64,000 nt of DNA, from contig NZ_PZKF01000014.1 of NCBI RefSeq assembly GCF_003034995.1, forward strand, positions 1 through 64,000. The letters run 5' to 3'. This DNA is from Phaeovulum veldkampii DSM 11550 (lineage in GTDB: Bacteria > Pseudomonadota > Alphaproteobacteria > Rhodobacterales > Rhodobacteraceae). Positions 17,170-25,957 of this stretch are shown piece after piece. How positions within the stretch are numbered: position 1 is the first letter of the stretch; each line of letters begins with the position of its first letter. Both the position numbers and the translations under genes were made by a program. Below the pieces are notes generated by a model that was given only the letters and a program-made list of their open reading frames with translations, was not told where the DNA came from and searched no databases.

Positions 17170-18252
17170 ATGCGCCCGGACCGCCGCTATTTCCTGGCCT
17201 CGTTAGCCGCCACCGCGGCCCTGCCGCGGCTTGGCTGGGCCGATGCGGGCGGCCCCGCCTTTCTGGCCGCCGCGCAGGATGCCGATGGCGCCCGCGCGCT
17301 CTATGGCCTGTCGGACAGGGGGGAGGCGCTGTTTCGCATTCCGCTGCCCGCCCGCGGCCATGCCGCCACCGCCCACCCGACGCGCCCCGAGGCGGTGGCC
17401 TTTGCCCGCCGTCCCGGCACTTTCGCGCTGGTGATCGATTGTATCTCGGGTGTGGTGCTCGCCCGCCTGACCCCGCCCGAGGGGCGGCAGTTCAACGGGC
17501 ATGGCACCTATTCGCTGGATGGTGCGGTGCTCTATACCTCCGAGCTGGTCGCCGAAGGGTCAGCGGGGCGGATCGGGCTGTGGGATGCGCGCCGCGGCTA
17601 TGCCCGGTTGGGCGAGTTCGCTTCAAACGGGATCGGCCCGCATGATGTGAAGCGGCTGCCCGGATCGGACCTGCTGGTGGTCGCCAATGGCGGCATCGAA
17701 ACCGACCCTGCCGACCGCACGCCGCTGAACCTTGACACCATGCGCCCGAACCTCAGCTATCTTTCGCCCGAGGGCCAGGTGCAGGAGGTGGTCGAACTGG
17801 CCCCCGATCTTGCGCAGAACTCGATCCGCCATCTGGCGCTGCGGTCTGACGGGCTGGTGGCCTTTGCGATGCAGTGGCAGGGCGATGCGGCGCTGGCGGT
17901 GCCGCTGTTGGGGCTGCATCGGCGTGGCGCGGCGGTGCGGCTTTGCCCGCCGCCCGAGGCCGAGGCGCTGGCGATGCGCGGTTATGCCGGGTCGATCGCC
18001 TTTGACGGCGCCGGGCAGCAGGTGGCGATCACCTCGCCCCGCGGCGGGCGCATCGAGGTGTATGAGGCCACGGGCGGCTTTGTGCGGGCGCTGGCGCGCG
18101 CCGATGTCTGTGGCGTGGGGCCTGCGCCGGGGGCTGCCGGGTTTATCGTGACCGACGGGCAGGGGCTGATCGCCCGCGTGGGGGCCGAGGGGCTGCGGCC
18201 CTTGACGCGGGCCGCCTGCGCCTGGGACAACCATCTGATCCCGGTTGGCTGA
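17170..18252 (+). CDS. DUF1513 exported beta-propeller-like protein
   Basis: A 360-residue protein with a probable twin-arginine signal (DRRYFLASLAATAALPRLGWA). The mature part has repeated blade-like segments (GHGTYSLDGAVLYTSE, NGIGPHDVKRLPGSDLLVVANGG, TMRPNLSYLSPEG) typical of DUF1513, which are predicted periplasmic propellers. DUF1513 genes co-occur with imelysins and di-haem cytochromes, so it is probably part of the same iron-handling apparatus. Start ATG 17170 follows ATGGAGA; an in-frame ATG at 17158 is the alternative. Confidence 0.82.
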   Translation: MRPDRRYFLASLAATAALPRLGWADAGGPAFLAAAQDADGARALYGLSDRGEALFRIPLPARGHAATAHPTRPEAVAFARRPGTFALVIDCISGVVLARLTPPEGRQFNGHGTYSLDGAVLYTSELVAEGSAGRIGLWDARRGYARLGEFASNGIGPHDVKRLPGSDLLVVANGGIETDPADRTPLNLDTMRPNLSYLSPEGQVQEVVELAPDLAQNSIRHLALRSDGLVAFAMQWQGDAALAVPLLGLHRRGAAVRLCPPPEAEALAMRGYAGSIAFDGAGQQVAITSPRGGRIEVYEATGGFVRALARADVCGVGPAPGAAGFIVTDGQGLIARVGAEGLRPLTRAACAWDNHLIPVG

Positions 18253-18287
18253 CCCGCGCGGGGCGAGGCTGTGGGCTTGTGCAAGCC

Positions 18288-18301
18288 TTGATCTGAATCA
18301 T
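18288..18301 (+). promoter_or_regulatory. FNR/FnrL-type box before the Cys-rich gene pair
   Basis: TTGATCTGAATCAT matches 9 of 10 positions of TTGAT-N4-ATCAA. It is centred about 62 bases before the ATG at 18357, so a class II position (-41.5) would put the transcript start near 18336, just ahead of the GGGAGG ribosome site. This implies induction at low oxygen. Confidence 0.6.
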
Positions 18302-18356
18302 GGCGTAAATCCCGCCGTCCCCCGATCTTTTCGCTGCATGCAAACCGGGAGGTGTG

Positions 18357-18650
18357 ATGCCGGGGGCCAGAATACTCAATCACCATGCGGGGCTGGTAAA
18401 CCGCATGGCGGAAACGGTTGGTGTCGATCTGTCGCACAGTCTGGCCGTCGGCCATCTGAGCGGCGAGGACTGGCGCGGTATGGTCATGCGCTGCACGCAA
18501 TGCGCCGATCCGGTGGCCTGCCAGGGCTGGCTTGCGACGCATCAGGGTGAAACGGTGGTGGCGGCGCCCGCATGGTGCCGCAACGAGGCGCAGATGCGGC
18601 GGCTTCAGGTCACTGCGCGGGACGATGCTGACAAGGATGAGGTTGCGTGA
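18357..18650 (+). CDS. Small Cys-rich protein (DUF6455-like), first copy
   Basis: A 97-residue soluble protein without signal or membrane segment. It has a CxxC-x5-C cluster (RCTQCADPVACQGWL) and a fourth Cys in a conserved APAWCRNEAQMRRL context, a pattern suited to a metal or iron-sulfur site. The pattern resembles the DUF6455 proteins of Rhodobacterales; function unknown. ATG 18357 is preferred to the overlapping GTG 18354 because GGGAGG lies just upstream. It is preceded by an FNR-type box and overlaps its paralogue by one base. Confidence 0.7.
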   Translation: MPGARILNHHAGLVNRMAETVGVDLSHSLAVGHLSGEDWRGMVMRCTQCADPVACQGWLATHQGETVVAAPAWCRNEAQMRRLQVTARDDADKDEVA

Positions 18651-18910
18651 TGGGAATACAGGGGAATATCGATCTTCACTTCTGGATGACGCGGGGAATG
18701 GCACGACGTCTGGGGGTGAACCTGACGGCGGCGATGCAGGACGGGCTGTTGACCCAGGGCGATCTGGCCGAAATGGTGCTGCGCTGCCACAATTGCAGCG
18801 GTGCCAAGGGTTGCCTTGCCTTTCTGGCCGAATACCCTGACCGCGCCGAGGCTGCGCCCGACTGGTGTTCAAACGCGCAGGTGCTGCGCGAACTCAGCGC
18901 GCTGAACTGA
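18650..18910 (+). CDS. Small Cys-rich protein (DUF6455-like), second copy
   Basis: An 86-residue paralogue of the preceding gene with the same arrangement: MARRLGVNLTAAM helix, LRCHNCSGAKGCLAFL (CxxC-x5-C) and APDWCSNAQVLREL. The identical Cys spacing in both copies argues for a conserved metal-binding core. It starts within the stop of the first copy (TGATG), so both are made from one message. No enzymatic motif is visible. Confidence 0.7.
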   Translation: MGIQGNIDLHFWMTRGMARRLGVNLTAAMQDGLLTQGDLAEMVLRCHNCSGAKGCLAFLAEYPDRAEAAPDWCSNAQVLRELSALN

Positions 18911-19024
18911 CCCAGGGCAGGCGCCGCGCAGGTTTGCCGACATTCGCGTGACCGCAGCGGCGGGGTCTTTTGTCCACGCAGGCGTCGCGCTAAAGTTCGG
19001 GGCGGTTTCCCAAGGTAACGTCCG

Positions 19025-19771
19025 ATGCCCCTGACCCTGATCCGTTTTCGCCCCCTTGCACTGGTGCTGGCGGTTTTGCCGCTGGCGGCCTGTATGGCGC
19101 CTGTGGCAGCGCCCGTCGTGCCCCAGCCCGCGATGGTTCGCCCCACCGCCTCGGCCCCGCTGCCACCCGAGACTGCGGCCGAAAATTTTGTTCGCGTCGT
19201 CGCCCGGATGGAGCCGCAGGTAGAGGCCGAGTGCCGCGCTCGCGCGCAGGGCCGCAACTGCGACTACCAGATCGTGATCGATGACCGCCCCGGCCAGTCG
19301 CCCAATGCCTTTCAGACGCTGGGGCCGGGCGGGCAGCCGATCATCGGTTTCAACCTTGCGCTGATCGCCGAGGCGCGCAACCCCGATGAACTGGCCTTTG
19401 TGATGGCGCATGAGGCGGCCCACCACATCGCCGCGCATATCCCGCGCAAGCAGCAATCGGCGCTGGCGGGGGCGCTGATTCTGGGCACGCTGGCGGCAGC
19501 AGGCGGGGCCGATGCGGCCACCGTGCGCAATGCCCAAGACATCGGTGCCACGGTGGGCGCGGGCGCGCGATCCAAGGATTATGAGCTGGAGGCCGACAGG
19601 CTGGGCACGATTCTGACCTGGAACGCGGGCTATGACCCGCTCTTGGGGGCGGGCTTTTTTACCCGGTTGCCCGATCCGGGGCGCAGCATGCTGGGGTCGC
19701 ACCCGGCAAACGCGCTGCGCATGGATGTGGTGCGCCAGACCGTCGCCGATCTGCGCGCCGGGCGGGTCTGA
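19025..19771 (+). CDS. M48-family metalloprotease lipoprotein
   Basis: A 248-residue lipoprotein: signal ending LPLAAC puts the lipidated Cys at residue ~23. The zinc-protease motif HEAAHH sits at residues ~129-134 and the third ligand in the YELEADRLG segment, as in M48 peptidases such as BepA and LoiP that police outer-membrane assembly. A membrane domain as in HtpX is absent. It is monocistronic by appearance and ends five bases before the convergent ABC transporter operon. Confidence 0.88.
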   Translation: MPLTLIRFRPLALVLAVLPLAACMAPVAAPVVPQPAMVRPTASAPLPPETAAENFVRVVARMEPQVEAECRARAQGRNCDYQIVIDDRPGQSPNAFQTLGPGGQPIIGFNLALIAEARNPDELAFVMAHEAAHHIAAHIPRKQQSALAGALILGTLAAAGGADAATVRNAQDIGATVGAGARSKDYELEADRLGTILTWNAGYDPLLGAGFFTRLPDPGRSMLGSHPANALRMDVVRQTVADLRAGRV

Positions 19772-19776
19772 GGCGA

Positions 19777-20535
19777 TCAGACCTCCAGCATCCGGTCGGC
19801 GCTGGCCTCGAACAGCGTGCGGGCATAGTCGGTTGTCATCTGCGCACCGGCCAGCGCCGCGCGTGACAGTTCCTCTACCGCGCGGCCGTGCTGCATGACC
19901 AGAACCCGGTCGCACATGTGGTCGATCACGGCGAGGTCATGGCTGACCATCAGAAAGGTCAGCCCGTGTTCGGCGCGCAGCCGGTTCAGCAGGTTCAGCG
20001 TTTCGGCCTGAACGCTGGCATCCAGCGCCGAGGTGGGTTCATCCAGCAGCAGGATTTCCGGCTCCAGCATCAGCGCGCGGGCAATCGCCACGCGCTGGCG
20101 CTGCCCGCCCGACAACTGGTGCGGATAGCGAAAGCGGAAGGCGGGCGGCAAGCCCACATCGTCTAGCGCGCGCACCACGCGGGCGTCGGTATCGCCGATG
20201 CCGTGTATCGCCAGCGGCTCTGCCAGGGTGCGGTCGATCGTATGGCGCGGATGAAGCGAGCCGTAGGGGTCTTGAAACACCATCTGCACATGGCGGCTGA
20301 ACGCCTTGCCGCGCGGGGTTTTCACCGGCGCGCCGGCAATGCGGATACGGCCGCCAGACACCGGCGCCAGCCCGCAGATCGCGCGCAGGATCGTGGATTT
20401 GCCAGACCCGCTTTCGCCCACCAGCCCATAGCTTTCACGCGCGGCAACCGACAGGCTGACATCCTCGACGGCGCGGATGCTGCGCCCGCCGACGTGATAG
20501 GTGACCGACAGGTTTTCGATCTCGATCAATGCCAT
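19777..20535 (-). CDS. Oligopeptide/dipeptide ABC transporter ATP-binding protein (OppF/DppF type)
   Basis: A 252-residue ABC ATPase. Walker A GESGSGKST, Q-loop FQDPYGSLHPRHT, signature LSGGQRQRVAIARAL and Walker B LLLDEPTSALD are complete. It pairs with the adjacent OppD-type ATPase to power the importer. The usual C-terminal OPP_C extension is short here (ends SADRMLEV). It is the last gene of the operon, one base after oppD. Confidence 0.9.
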   Translation of the reverse strand: MALIEIENLSVTYHVGGRSIRAVEDVSLSVAARESYGLVGESGSGKSTILRAICGLAPVSGGRIRIAGAPVKTPRGKAFSRHVQMVFQDPYGSLHPRHTIDRTLAEPLAIHGIGDTDARVVRALDDVGLPPAFRFRYPHQLSGGQRQRVAIARALMLEPEILLLDEPTSALDASVQAETLNLLNRLRAEHGLTFLMVSHDLAVIDHMCDRVLVMQHGRAVEELSRAALAGAQMTTDYARTLFEASADRMLEV

Positions 20536-20536
20536 C

Positions 20537-21370
20537 TTATCCTCTTGCCCAGTCTGCGGACCGATCCAGCCCCGGCAGCGGCGCGCGCGGCCCGCCGATG
20601 CGTGGCAGGCAGTTCAGCAGACCCTGCGTATAGGGATGGCGGGCCTGCATCAGGTGCCGCGCCTCCAGCTCCTCGACCACGCGGCCCTTGAACATCACCA
20701 GAACCCGGTCGCAGAAACGCGCCACCAGCCGCAGGTCGTGGCTGATGAAGATCAGCCCCATGCCGCGGCTGCGCACCAGATTGTCAAGAATGCTCAAGAC
20801 CTCGGCCTGCACGGTCACATCCAGCGCGCTGGTCGGCTCATCTGCGATCAACAGGTCGGGGTTGGGGATCAGCATCATCGCGATCATCACCCGCTGGCCC
20901 ATGCCGCCCGACAATTCATGCGGATAGGCCTCCATCACGCGTTCCGGGTCGCGGATATGCACCGCCTCCAGCGCCGCGATGGCCTTGGCGCGGGCCTCGG
21001 CGGCGCCGACACGGTCGCGCAGGCGCAGACCCTCGGTCAGTTGCGCCCCGATCTTCATCACCGGGTTCAGCGAATATTTCGGGTCTTGCATCACCATGGC
21101 GATGCGTTGCCCCCGCAGGGCGCGCATCTGTTTCTCGCTCGCGCCCATCAGGTCGATGCCGTCAAAGGTCATCTCGGCCGCCGAAATCCGCCCCGGCGGG
21201 CGGATAAGGCGCAGCACCGACCGGCCGGTGATGGTTTTTCCCGATCCGCTTTCGCCCACGATGCCCAGCCGTTCGCGCCCAAGGCTGAACGACACGCCGC
21301 GCACAGCCTCGACCAGCCCCGCCTCGGTGCGGAAGCTGACATGCAGGTCTTTTACCGACAACAGGGTCAT
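20537..21370 (-). CDS. Oligopeptide/dipeptide ABC transporter ATP-binding protein (OppD/DppD type)
   Basis: A 277-residue ABC ATPase with Walker A GESGSGKT, LSGGMGQRVMIAMML signature and LIADEPTSALD Walker B. The C-terminal RHPYTQGLLNCLPRI with PLPGL is the OppD/DppD-type regulatory tail; its Cys that often binds an iron-sulfur cluster is partly visible. It overlaps the upstream permease gene by four bases and is followed immediately by the OppF partner. Confidence 0.9.
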   Translation of the reverse strand: MTLLSVKDLHVSFRTEAGLVEAVRGVSFSLGRERLGIVGESGSGKTITGRSVLRLIRPPGRISAAEMTFDGIDLMGASEKQMRALRGQRIAMVMQDPKYSLNPVMKIGAQLTEGLRLRDRVGAAEARAKAIAALEAVHIRDPERVMEAYPHELSGGMGQRVMIAMMLIPNPDLLIADEPTSALDVTVQAEVLSILDNLVRSRGMGLIFISHDLRLVARFCDRVLVMFKGRVVEELEARHLMQARHPYTQGLLNCLPRIGGPRAPLPGLDRSADWARG

Positions 21371-22272
21371 TTGCCCGAACTCCGCGGGTCAAGCACGTCG
21401 CGCAACCCGTCGCCCAGAAGGTTGAAGCCAAGGCTGACGATGAAGATGGCAAGGCCCGGAATGGTGGCGACCCACCATTGTTCGAACAGGAACTTGCGCC
21501 CCGAGGAAATCATCAGCCCCCATTCCGGCAACGGCGGCTGCACGCCAAGGCCCAGAAAGCCCAGGCCCGCCGCGGTCAGGATCACCCCCGCCATATCCAG
21601 CGTGACGCGGATGATGACCGAGGGCAGGCACATCGGCATCACATAGCCCCAGATGATGCGCAAGGCGCCCGCGCCTTGCAGACGCACGGCGGCGATATAG
21701 TCGGCGTTGCGCACCGTCAGCGTTTCGGCCCGCGCCACCCGCGCATAGGGCGGCCACGAAGTCAGCGCGATGGCCAGCACCGCGTTTTCCACCCCCGGCC
21801 CCAGAACCGCGACCAGCGCCAGCGCCAGGATCAGCTTGGGGAAGGCCAGGAAAATGTCGGTGATGCGCATCAGCACCTGATCAAGCCAGCCGCCGAAATA
21901 GCCCGCCACCGTGCCCACGATCAGCCCGAACAGCGGCGCCGTCAGCGCCACCAGCGCCACGATGTAAAGCGTGATCCGCGCGCCATAGACGATACGTGTC
22001 CACAGGTCGCGGCCGAAATCGTCGGTGCCCAGCCAATGCCCCGGCGTGCCGGGCGGCAGCAGGCGCTGGCCCAGATCCTGCGCGATCGGGTCATGCGTGG
22101 CAAACAGCGGCGCGAACGCCGCCATCACCAGCAGTGACAGCACGATGGTAAGCCCGATCATCGCCAGCGGGTTGCGGGAAAGCCGCAGCCAGCCCAGATA
22201 ATACTGGCCGATCCGGGCCTGAAGCCGCGATGCGGGGTTTGGGTCGCGCAGCCAGGAGGTGATCTGTCCCAT
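21367..22272 (-). CDS. Peptide-type ABC transporter permease (OppC/DppC)
   Basis: A 301-residue inner-membrane permease. It has an N-terminal cytoplasmic segment, a first TM near residues 38-58 and the LGTDDFGRDLWTRIVYGAR block diagnostic of DppC. The EAA loop (YARVARAETLTVRNADYIAAVR...) contacts the ATPases. The start at 22272 overlaps the stop of the upstream permease. The transported solute cannot be named from sequence; this family also imports nickel, glutathione and microcins. Confidence 0.9.
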   Translation of the reverse strand: MGQITSWLRDPNPASRLQARIGQYYLGWLRLSRNPLAMIGLTIVLSLLVMAAFAPLFATHDPIAQDLGQRLLPPGTPGHWLGTDDFGRDLWTRIVYGARITLYIVALVALTAPLFGLIVGTVAGYFGGWLDQVLMRITDIFLAFPKLILALALVAVLGPGVENAVLAIALTSWPPYARVARAETLTVRNADYIAAVRLQGAGALRIIWGYVMPMCLPSVIIRVTLDMAGVILTAAGLGFLGLGVQPPLPEWGLMISSGRKFLFEQWWVATIPGLAIFIVSLGFNLLGDGLRDVLDPRSSGK

Positions 22273-23333
22273 CAGCGCGCCCTCGGATCGACAAGCCGAT
22301 AGAGCAGGTCGGAAAACATGTTCAGCCCCACGAAGACCGCGCCCACAACAATGGTGCCGCCCAGAACGGCCGGCATGTCGGCGGCAAAGAGCGCGTTGGT
22401 GATGTAAAGCCCCAAGCCCGGCCAGGCAAAGACGGTTTCTGTCAGCACCGAGCCTTCCAGCAGGTTGGCGTAAGACAGCGCGATCACCGTGATCAGCGGC
22501 ACCATCACGTTCTTCAGTGCGTGAATCCAGATCACGCGCCATTCGGGCATGCCTTTGACGCGGGCGGTGGTGATGTATTCCTGGCTCAGTTCGTTCATCA
22601 TGAAGCTGCGGGTCATCCGACTGATATAGGCCATCGAGTAATAGCCCAGCACGCCCGCGGGCAGCACGATATGCGACAGCGCATTGGCGAACATGTCCCA
22701 GCGTCCGGCCAGCGCCGTGTCGATCAGGATCATGCCGGTCGCGCGGGTCACGTCGAATTCGAACATCATCTCGAACCCCGCATCGAGCCGCCCCGGCCCG
22801 CCGACCCAGCCCAGAATGCCGTAAAACAGCAAAAGCCCCATCAGCCCCAGCCAGAACACCGGCATCGAATAGCCGGCAAGGCCCACCAGGCGCACCAACT
22901 GGTCAACCCAGGTGCCGGGCCGTGTGGCCGCCAGAATGCCCGCAGGCACGCCCACCAGAACGCCGAAGATCGTGGCGATACTGGCCAGTTCCAGTGTGGC
23001 GGGAAAATAGCGGGCGATTTCTTCGGCAATCGGTTCGCGCGTGCGCAACGAGGTGCCCAGATCGCCGGTCACCGCATCGCCCACATAGATCAGGAACTGC
23101 CGCCACAGCGGCTGATCCAGCCCCAGCGCCTCGCGCACGGCGTTGTATTGTTCGGTCGTGGCACGCTCGCCCACGATCGACAACACCGGGTCGATCGGCA
23201 CGACGCGGGCGATGACAAAGGTCACCAGCAGCAGGCCCAGGAAGGTGGCGCCCAAGGTTAACGCCAGCCCCGCAAAACTGCGCAGGCCCGCGGTCAGGCG
23301 GCGGGATCGGGAAGGGGAGGAGGTATGTGCCAT
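22272..23333 (-). CDS. Peptide-type ABC transporter permease (OppB/DppB)
   Basis: A 353-residue permease with six predicted helices and the DppB features FVIARVVPIDPVLSIVGERA, LGLDQPLWRQFLIYVGDAV..GDLGTSLRTREPI and the EAA loop (SQEYITTARVKGMPEWRVIWIHA). An N-terminal Ser/Arg-rich extension precedes the first helix. It lies downstream of a hairpin that separates it from the binding-protein gene. Confidence 0.9.
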   Translation of the reverse strand: MAHTSSPSRSRRLTAGLRSFAGLALTLGATFLGLLLVTFVIARVVPIDPVLSIVGERATTEQYNAVREALGLDQPLWRQFLIYVGDAVTGDLGTSLRTREPIAEEIARYFPATLELASIATIFGVLVGVPAGILAATRPGTWVDQLVRLVGLAGYSMPVFWLGLMGLLLFYGILGWVGGPGRLDAGFEMMFEFDVTRATGMILIDTALAGRWDMFANALSHIVLPAGVLGYYSMAYISRMTRSFMMNELSQEYITTARVKGMPEWRVIWIHALKNVMVPLITVIALSYANLLEGSVLTETVFAWPGLGLYITNALFAADMPAVLGGTIVVGAVFVGLNMFSDLLYRLVDPRAR

Positions 23334-23337
23334 AGTG

Positions 23338-23369
23338 AAAAACCCGGAGCCCAGATGAGGGCTCCGGGT
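23338..23369 (-). terminator. Intra-operon terminator/attenuator after the binding-protein gene
   Basis: On the minus strand, a perfect 11-bp stem ACCCGGAGCCC / GGGCTCCGGGT with a 6-base loop is followed by TTTTT. It sits between the binding-protein stop and the permease start, the usual way to make more binding protein than permease. Confidence 0.85.
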
Positions 23370-23375
23370 CGTGTC

Positions 23376-24977
23376 TTACTTGGTCACAAGCCAGTAGCTG
23401 GCGCTGTCGGTCGAGCCGCCGGTGTAGAAGCCCGAGACATTGGCCTGCATTACCGTTTGGTTGATCGACTGGAACATCGTGACAAAGGCCGAATTGGCCT
23501 GATGGCGGCGCTGGATGTCTTCATAGAGCGCACGGCGCTTGTCGGTGTCGCGTTCCTCGACCGCAGCCATGGTCATCGCGTTCAACTCGGCCGGATCCCA
23601 GGCGTTGCGCCAGGCGAGCGAGCCGGTCAGCTTGGCTTCGTCCGAGTTGTCGGTGTTCAGCGCGAAGGTGGAGGCGTTGGTGTGCGGGTCGGGATAATCC
23701 GGCCCCCAGTTCTGGATCGTGATCCCGTGCTGACGGGCGCGATACAGTTCCAGCACCTCTTTGCCGGTGGCCACCTGCAACTCGACCGTGATGCCCGCCT
23801 GACCGAACGTGTTCTGGATCGACTGCGCCATGTCCATGATGTCTTGCCTGTTGCGCACGTTCAACGTGACGGTGAACGGCGCCACGCCCGCATCTGCCAT
23901 GATCTGCTTGGCCTTTTCGACATCCAGCTTGTAGGGGGTGTCGTCGATCGCGCCCAGATAGCCTTGCGGCAGGAACGACTGGTGAACCATGAACTGGCCC
24001 TTGAGGAAGGAATTGGTCATCCCCTCATAATCCACCAGCCAGCGCATCGCCTCTTGCACGGCGGGGTTGTTCAGTGGCTCGACCTTCTGGTTCAGCGACA
24101 GGTAGAACACATAACCCGCCACATCCTCTTGCAGCTTGAGCGCCGGGTTGGCGGCCAGCGCGGGTGAATCGATGGTGGAAACCTCGCGCCCGATGTCGAT
24201 GTCACCCTTTTCCAGCAGCAGGCGCTGGGTCGCGGTTTCGGGCACATGGCGCATGAACACGCGCTTCAGCGTGGCATCGCCGCGCCAGTGGCCCTCGCGC
24301 GCCTCCAGCACATAGCCTTCCAGCGCCTTGAAGGATTTGAGCACATAGGCGCCGGTCCCGGCCGAGTTCGATTTCAGCCATTCGTTGCCCATGTCGCCGT
24401 TCACGTCGTGCTGCGACACTGTCAGTTCATCAACGATGCCGCCGACCTGCGCGGTCAGGCAGTTGTAAAAGAACGACGGCGCATAGGGCTTGTCGGTGAC
24501 GATGATCAACTTGCCATCCTCGACACGGACATTCTGTTCCACGTTTTCTGGCGTCAGGCCGAACTGGGTCAGGATAAAGGCGGGGTTCTTGTTCAGCATC
24601 ACCACGCGGCGGATCGAATAGGCCGCATCCTCGGCCCGCACCGGATTGCCCGATGAAAAGCTGACGCCGGGGCGCATGGTGAAGGTGTAAGTCACGCCGT
24701 CTTCGGCGACCGACCAGCTTTCGGCAAGGCCGGGCACCAGTTCGCCGGGCTTTGTCGGGTCAAGTTCGACCAGCGAGTCATAAAGGTTGTTGGTGGTGTC
24801 GGTGCCCGAGAACTCGAACGCCTCGGCCGGGTCAAAGCTGATGATGTCGTCGATTGCATCGGCGATCACCAGCGTATCGGCGGGCGTCGCCGCCATCAGC
24901 GCGGACGGTGCCGCGCCCAGCATCAGGGCGGCGGCCAGCGCAAGCCCGAGCTTGGTGATATTGGGGGTGTGAAGCAT
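23376..24977 (-). CDS. Peptide-type ABC transporter substrate-binding protein (SBP family 5)
   Basis: A 533-residue periplasmic binding protein with a Sec signal (MLHTPNITKLGLALAAALMLG..PSALMA). Family 5 features include LVPGLAESWSVAEDGVTYTF, YSIRRVVMLNKNPA and NWGPDYPDPHTNAS. It captures a peptide or related solute for the OppBCDF-like importer. ATG 24977 is chosen for GGGAG upstream. It is the first gene of the operon and lies directly downstream of puhE, so this transporter forms the left border of the photosynthesis cluster. Confidence 0.9.
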   Translation of the reverse strand: MLHTPNITKLGLALAAALMLGAAPSALMAATPADTLVIADAIDDIISFDPAEAFEFSGTDTTNNLYDSLVELDPTKPGELVPGLAESWSVAEDGVTYTFTMRPGVSFSSGNPVRAEDAAYSIRRVVMLNKNPAFILTQFGLTPENVEQNVRVEDGKLIIVTDKPYAPSFFYNCLTAQVGGIVDELTVSQHDVNGDMGNEWLKSNSAGTGAYVLKSFKALEGYVLEAREGHWRGDATLKRVFMRHVPETATQRLLLEKGDIDIGREVSTIDSPALAANPALKLQEDVAGYVFYLSLNQKVEPLNNPAVQEAMRWLVDYEGMTNSFLKGQFMVHQSFLPQGYLGAIDDTPYKLDVEKAKQIMADAGVAPFTVTLNVRNRQDIMDMAQSIQNTFGQAGITVELQVATGKEVLELYRARQHGITIQNWGPDYPDPHTNASTFALNTDNSDEAKLTGSLAWRNAWDPAELNAMTMAAVEERDTDKRRALYEDIQRRHQANSAFVTMFQSINQTVMQANVSGFYTGGSTDSASYWLVTK

Positions 24978-25104
24978 CTGAAACTCCCTGCTTTTTGTGT
25001 TTTTCTGGTCGGTCGGATTCTGATCCTGACCGCCACACTGTGCCAATAGGGCGGCGGGGCGCGGGCGATGTCAAGCTGTCAAACAGATGGGTCTGGCGCC
25101 CGCA

Positions 25105-25923
25105 TCAAATGCGGTTGGCATCCTTGCCAAGGGCGTCGTCGGGCCGATCCTTGGGGTTCGGCATCATCCAGCGCCACAGTTTCTGGTCGGGCAGGGGCAG
25201 CACCATGAACCAATGCTCCAGCAGCGCCAGCAGCGTCAGCGCCGACAGCAGGGCAAACCCAACCGCGGCGCCCGGCGTTTGCGCATACCAGATGCGTTCC
25301 AGCCAGCACGAGCCGGCAAATGTCAGCGCCGTGACCGAAACCGGAAACAGCGGATTCATCGCCGCATGGCGGAAATGGCTGGGCAGATGTTCCAGCGGGC
25401 GGGGCAGAAACTCGGTGTTGATCTTGGGCACGCCGAAAAACAGGTTCAGCTTGGCCGAGATGCGGGCAAAAAACAGCACCGCATAGGTCCAGAAGCCAAA
25501 GATGTTGTCAGCCCCGCGGGTGAAGAAAAACAGCCCCACCAAGCCGATCAGCAGCGCAATCTCGTGCCAGGCGATGGTGCCGATAGCGCGCAGGAACCGC
25601 TGGAACAGCGGCGTCCAGGCCGGGCAGGGGCGACGATTCGGGCCGGTGATGATGCCCGACAGAAACGCCAGTTCGATCCAGCCCCAGATCGCCAGCGCCG
25701 ACAGAAATGCGATGTAGGCGCCGTTGACGGTCATGTCGTCATGGCTCAGGTGGATGCCAAACAGACCCACCCCCAGCAGCGGCAGGAAATAGACGACCGA
25801 CAGCAGATGCTGATGCGGCCCGCCATTGTCGGCATGGCGCACGCGCCACAACAGGATGCCGGTGGAAAACCACCAGAAGAAAAGCGCGATCAGGCCCGCA
25901 ACCCAGGGGTTAGCCAAACTCAT
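25105..25923 (-). CDS. Photosynthetic complex assembly protein PuhE (DUF3623)
   Basis: A 272-residue multi-pass membrane protein with about seven hydrophobic segments (WVAGLIALFFWWFSTGILLW at the N-terminus, LLGVGLFGIHLS, VLFFARISAKLNLFFGVP). PuhE is conserved at the end of the puh operon and modulates reaction-centre assembly and bacteriochlorophyll production in R. capsulatus. It is the last gene of the bchF...puhE superoperon, 78 bases after acsF. Confidence 0.88.
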   Translation of the reverse strand: MSLANPWVAGLIALFFWWFSTGILLWRVRHADNGGPHQHLLSVVYFLPLLGVGLFGIHLSHDDMTVNGAYIAFLSALAIWGWIELAFLSGIITGPNRRPCPAWTPLFQRFLRAIGTIAWHEIALLIGLVGLFFFTRGADNIFGFWTYAVLFFARISAKLNLFFGVPKINTEFLPRPLEHLPSHFRHAAMNPLFPVSVTALTFAGSCWLERIWYAQTPGAAVGFALLSALTLLALLEHWFMVLPLPDQKLWRWMMPNPKDRPDDALGKDANRI

Positions 25924-25957
25924 GGCGCCTCCGTCGGTGCAGGGCGCAGGCGATCAG

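Noticed and set aside
25069-25085. TGT-N11-ACA palindrome-like sequence after puhE
   Set aside because: Spacing is 11, not 12, and it is not at the start of a photosynthesis operon, so I do not call it a PpsR site.
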